Assembly: GCA_947044405.1 (NCBI GenBank) | Contig: CAMRHE010000504.1 | Span: forward strand, 1 to 64,000 | DNA length: 64,000 nucleotides | Reading direction: 5' to 3' | Source of the DNA: Leptodactylus fallax | Lineage: Eukaryota; Chordata; Amphibia; Anura; Leptodactylidae | In this document: piece by piece, positions 61,373 to 64,000 of the stretch | How positions within the stretch are numbered: position 1 is the first letter of the stretch | Layout of the letters: the number at the start of each line of letters is the position of its first letter | The notes under the pieces: generated by a model | What the model was told of the DNA's origin: nothing | The model's database searches: none | What the model saw: only the letters and a program-made list of their open reading frames with translations | Program-made: the position numbers and the translations under genes

Positions 61373-61690
61373 GGCCCTTTCACCACCTCCACCAATTCTA
61401 ACTTTTTGCTGACTTCAGTAAGTGCATTTCCACCGATACCAGGCCCGTTTGATTTTTCCCTCTGGCTCTTATAGTTCCCAAGAAATCAGTGCAAATATTT
61501 TCAGCATCCAGTATGCTAATTAATCTCTCTACTGTCAGATGGGTGGTTCTGGGCTGTATTATAAAGACAGGGACCACCCACCTGACACTAGAGAGCATAA
61601 TTAGCATACTGGGTGCTAAAGCTAACTGAAAGGATTGCTTAGAAATGGTGAGGGCTAGATAAAAAATTTCATCTACAAGCTTCAAGGAGT
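61373..61690. mobile_element. Foldback MITE-like element (CCTCCACNAA type), copy 3
   Basis: The left CACCACCTCCACCAATTCTA and CAGTATGCTAATTAATCTC are mirrored by GAGCATAATTAGCATACTG and CAAGGAGTTG. A central near-palindrome pairs GGTGGTTCTGGG with CCACCCACCTGAC. Same family as 26751-27076 and 53404-53784. Confidence 0.75.
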
Positions 61691-61990
61691 TGACATGCCC
61701 CACATGACTTCTGATGCCAATCATAGACTTCAGCGGTCTCTCGAGGCTGCTGACATCACCCAGGAGACCTCAAACCTGTGATCAAACACCAGAGTAAGAG
61801 AGCCCTGGAGATTTCAGGGACAGTGAGTATGAATGTTTATTATTTTTCTGCACCTTCCCTTATTATACTTTGGAGTCTGAAGAGATCCCAGAAGGTAGTA
61901 GTAATTCAAGGGTGGAGAACCCCTAAAATTATGGGTTCAACCGAATCCAAATTTTTGGAAAAATTTGGAAAAAACCTGGCTAACAGCTTT
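61691..61990. repeat. Interspersed repeat with GTCTGAAGAGATCCC hairpin remnant
   Basis: CTTATTATACTTTGGAGTCTG then AAGAGATCCCAGAAGG is a decayed form of the hairpin found twice in the hAT-like element. It is followed by GGGTTCAACCGAATCC and AAATTTTTGGAAAAATTTGG, wording shared with segments near 28990 and 35700. Confidence 0.5.
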
Positions 61991-63204
61991 TATTTAGCTC
62001 CAGCATCTCCTCTTTCCTCCTGCACTTCTCGATCACTCCTCCCCCTTCATTATCCATAGACTTCTATAGACCTTTGTAACCTGAGTCCATCTTGAGATCT
62101 AGCAGGGATTTTCACAGTGAAAGTCAGTTAATAAAAAGAGAGGGGGGGAGGAAAACCGCCTGATAGTTGCAGAAAGAGGGATTTCTCTGTAACAAGATAT
62201 ATTACAAAGTTTCTTATAATCTTATAATTTATATACATATAAATATAGATACAAATTAAAAATGGTTGATTTTAACAAATTTCACATATATCATTTTAAT
62301 AAACAATTCCCCATAAAAATAAATACAAATAGTATATTAAAAAAATCATAGAGTAGAAAATATACCTGCAAAGATGCATCTAATAGAATAAGTAGCATAA
62401 ACCTATTCATTTAATAAAGAATATAATAGAGTTATAATATATAATAGAACACTTGTAAAATACAATGTATCCTCTGCAGTTATCGGTCTCCTTGGTAGGT
62501 ATTCCTCTGAGATGACGGCAGTGCTGGTCGCACTTGCTGATCCGGGGTCTCAGACATCACTGCACACATTATTAGAGTTTTGTGGCTCTTGAGAGTTTTG
62601 ACTCTTCCAGCAAATCCCAGGCAGATCATATTGATTTTTCATGTGAACGTCTCATATTCTGCTCTGTACACGTTGAATCATTTCCAGCCTGTACAGGCCG
62701 AGCGCTCCCACTGTCCGATCAATCAAGGTCTGCTCATTTCCATTGTCGCTGTTAAATGGAGGCGACAGAACAGGATTAAGATGTGATTCTAAACAAAGGG
62801 ATTTCACTCCATGTGCTGGACTGTAAGATCAGATCTGGAATAACTAACCCCGGCATAAAGCGACTCATGCAACATCTCACTTACACTGGCAGGACGCACA
62901 GTATCTACTGACACTGATGCCATACAAAGACCGTGGAGGGAGGGCGGACAAACAGGGGATTGTAACATGTTATTAATAAGTAATACAAATTGAGACATTT
63001 GTACCTATTTAATATTCATTTATTAATTTCTTTTGCTTTACATTTGTTACAACCATGATTTATCTATAGTCAGAAGTCTGTGCCTAAAGACAAGCCCGTG
63101 AGGAGGAATGCCTGCTAAGGGAAGAATGTATATTATATGTGCAGAATAAGATCTATGTATGTGTAGAATTGTGTCTTAGGAAAGGGATAGATTGCAAATG
63201 AGAT
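61991..63204. other. Non-coding stretch
   Basis: No gene recognised. Strongly AT-rich at about 62200-62460. Confidence 0.45.
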
Positions 63205-64000
63205 GCACACCAAAAAGGGAAAAGAGGAAGAGGAAGAGAACACTAAGGTGGAACAAGAGGGAGGCTGCAGAGGAGGATAGTCAAGGGGGAAAAGGGGAAG
63301 ACTGTAGAGGACAGTCAGAGTAGGACAAGAGGGAGGCTGCAGAGGAAGAGGAAGACATCCAAGAGGAACAAGGGGAAGGCAGCAGAGAAGGATATCCAAG
63401 GAGGGAATGGGGAAGACTGCGGAGGAAGACAGTCAGGACAATCGGAAGGCTGCAGAGGAAGTGGACACCAAGTTACAACAAGAGGGAGGCTGCAGAGGAA
63501 GAAGAGAACCAAAAGGGACAAGGGGAAGGCTGCAGAAGAAGTCTCACAGGGAGGGAAAGCTACAGAGGAAAAGGACACACAGGAGGAACAAGGGGAAGGC
63601 TGCAAAGGAGTATAGTTGGGATCGGACAAAGGAAAGGCTGTAGAGGAAGAGGACACTTAAAAGGGACAAGGGGAAGGCAGCAAAGAAGGAGTCATAGGGA
63701 GGAAAAAGAGAAGGTTTCAGAGAGGGTCAGTCAGGGCAGTACTGTACAATGGGAAGGCTTCAGTGGAGGACTCATAGGGAGGTAAAGGGGAAGGCTGTAG
63801 AGGAAGATGATCCTCAGGAGGAAGAAAGGGAAGGCTGCAGAGGAGGAAAGTTAAAGAGGGAAAGGATAAGACTATAGGGGCAAACAGTCATGGAGGGACA
63901 AGGGGAAGGCTGCAGAGAAGAACGGTTGGGAAAAGAAAAAGAGTAGGCTGCAGAGGAAGGCTCACATGGAGGGAAAGGAGTAGGCTATGGAGAAAGAGGA
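63205..64000. repeat. Purine-rich minisatellite, right-truncated by window edge
   Basis: Irregular units of about 36-50 bp built on GGGGAAGGCTGCAGAGGAAG and GGACACNCAAGGAGGAACA-like parts. The plus strand is overwhelmingly A and G. The array runs off the window. Minus-strand serine/proline-rich frames here are repeat artefacts. Confidence 0.9.

Noticed and set aside
63133..63656. Serine/proline/leucine-rich minus-strand frames
   Set aside because: Antisense translation of the purine-rich minisatellite.

Overview
This window is non-coding, repeat-dominated vertebrate nuclear DNA. It is most likely from an anuran (frog or toad). The call rests on four different Tc1-type transposon copies with about 210-270 bp inverted repeats, many palindromic MITE-like repeats, a very large load of micro- and minisatellites, and two satellite monomers (35 bp and 97 bp) that I recall as common in frog sequence. 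That recollection was not checked against a database. I found no host protein-coding exon, rRNA, tRNA, operon, CRISPR array or prokaryotic signal. Nearly all longer open frames are translations of tandem repeats.

Layout. 1-4 kb: the end of a 38-bp minisatellite, a 1 kb GATA/TATC microsatellite and quiet sequence. 4.0-8.0 kb: a nested block in which a hAT-like non-autonomous element with its own 31-bp minisatellite sits inside a dead Tc1 transposase gene, and that Tc1 copy sits at the junction of two palindromic MITEs. 8-13.4 kb: a 42-bp minisatellite and a 2.2 kb GATA/TATC array. 13.5-18.4 kb: a 35-bp minisatellite split by a Tc1 element on the minus strand. 19-20.6 kb: a decayed repeat of about 150 bp and a heptamer repeat. 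21.3-24.5 kb: a 97-bp satellite split by a second Tc1-type element whose catalytic spacing is DD38 and whose frame has one stop. 26-27.1 kb: three foldback repeats in a row. 30.1-31.7 kb: a third Tc1 element, minus strand. 32-34.7 kb: two decayed minisatellites. 40.6-45.1 kb and 45.9-51.9 kb: long second arrays of the same 35-bp and 97-bp repeats, in the same order as before. 52.1 kb: a 389-bp internally deleted relative of the Tc1 copy at 4.3 kb. 53-64 kb: scattered MITE-like repeats and a purine-rich repeat that runs off the right end.

How the parts relate. The transposase genes are all inactive as read (frameshifts, stops, catalytic changes), so movement would need enzyme from another copy. 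Most of the structure reflects transposon insertion into satellite arrays, followed by unequal exchange that enlarged and partly homogenised the arrays. I found no convincing new functional system. The most informative observations are the nested insertion, the paired satellite order, the multi-monomer duplications inside the arrays, and the DD38 Tc1 copy.
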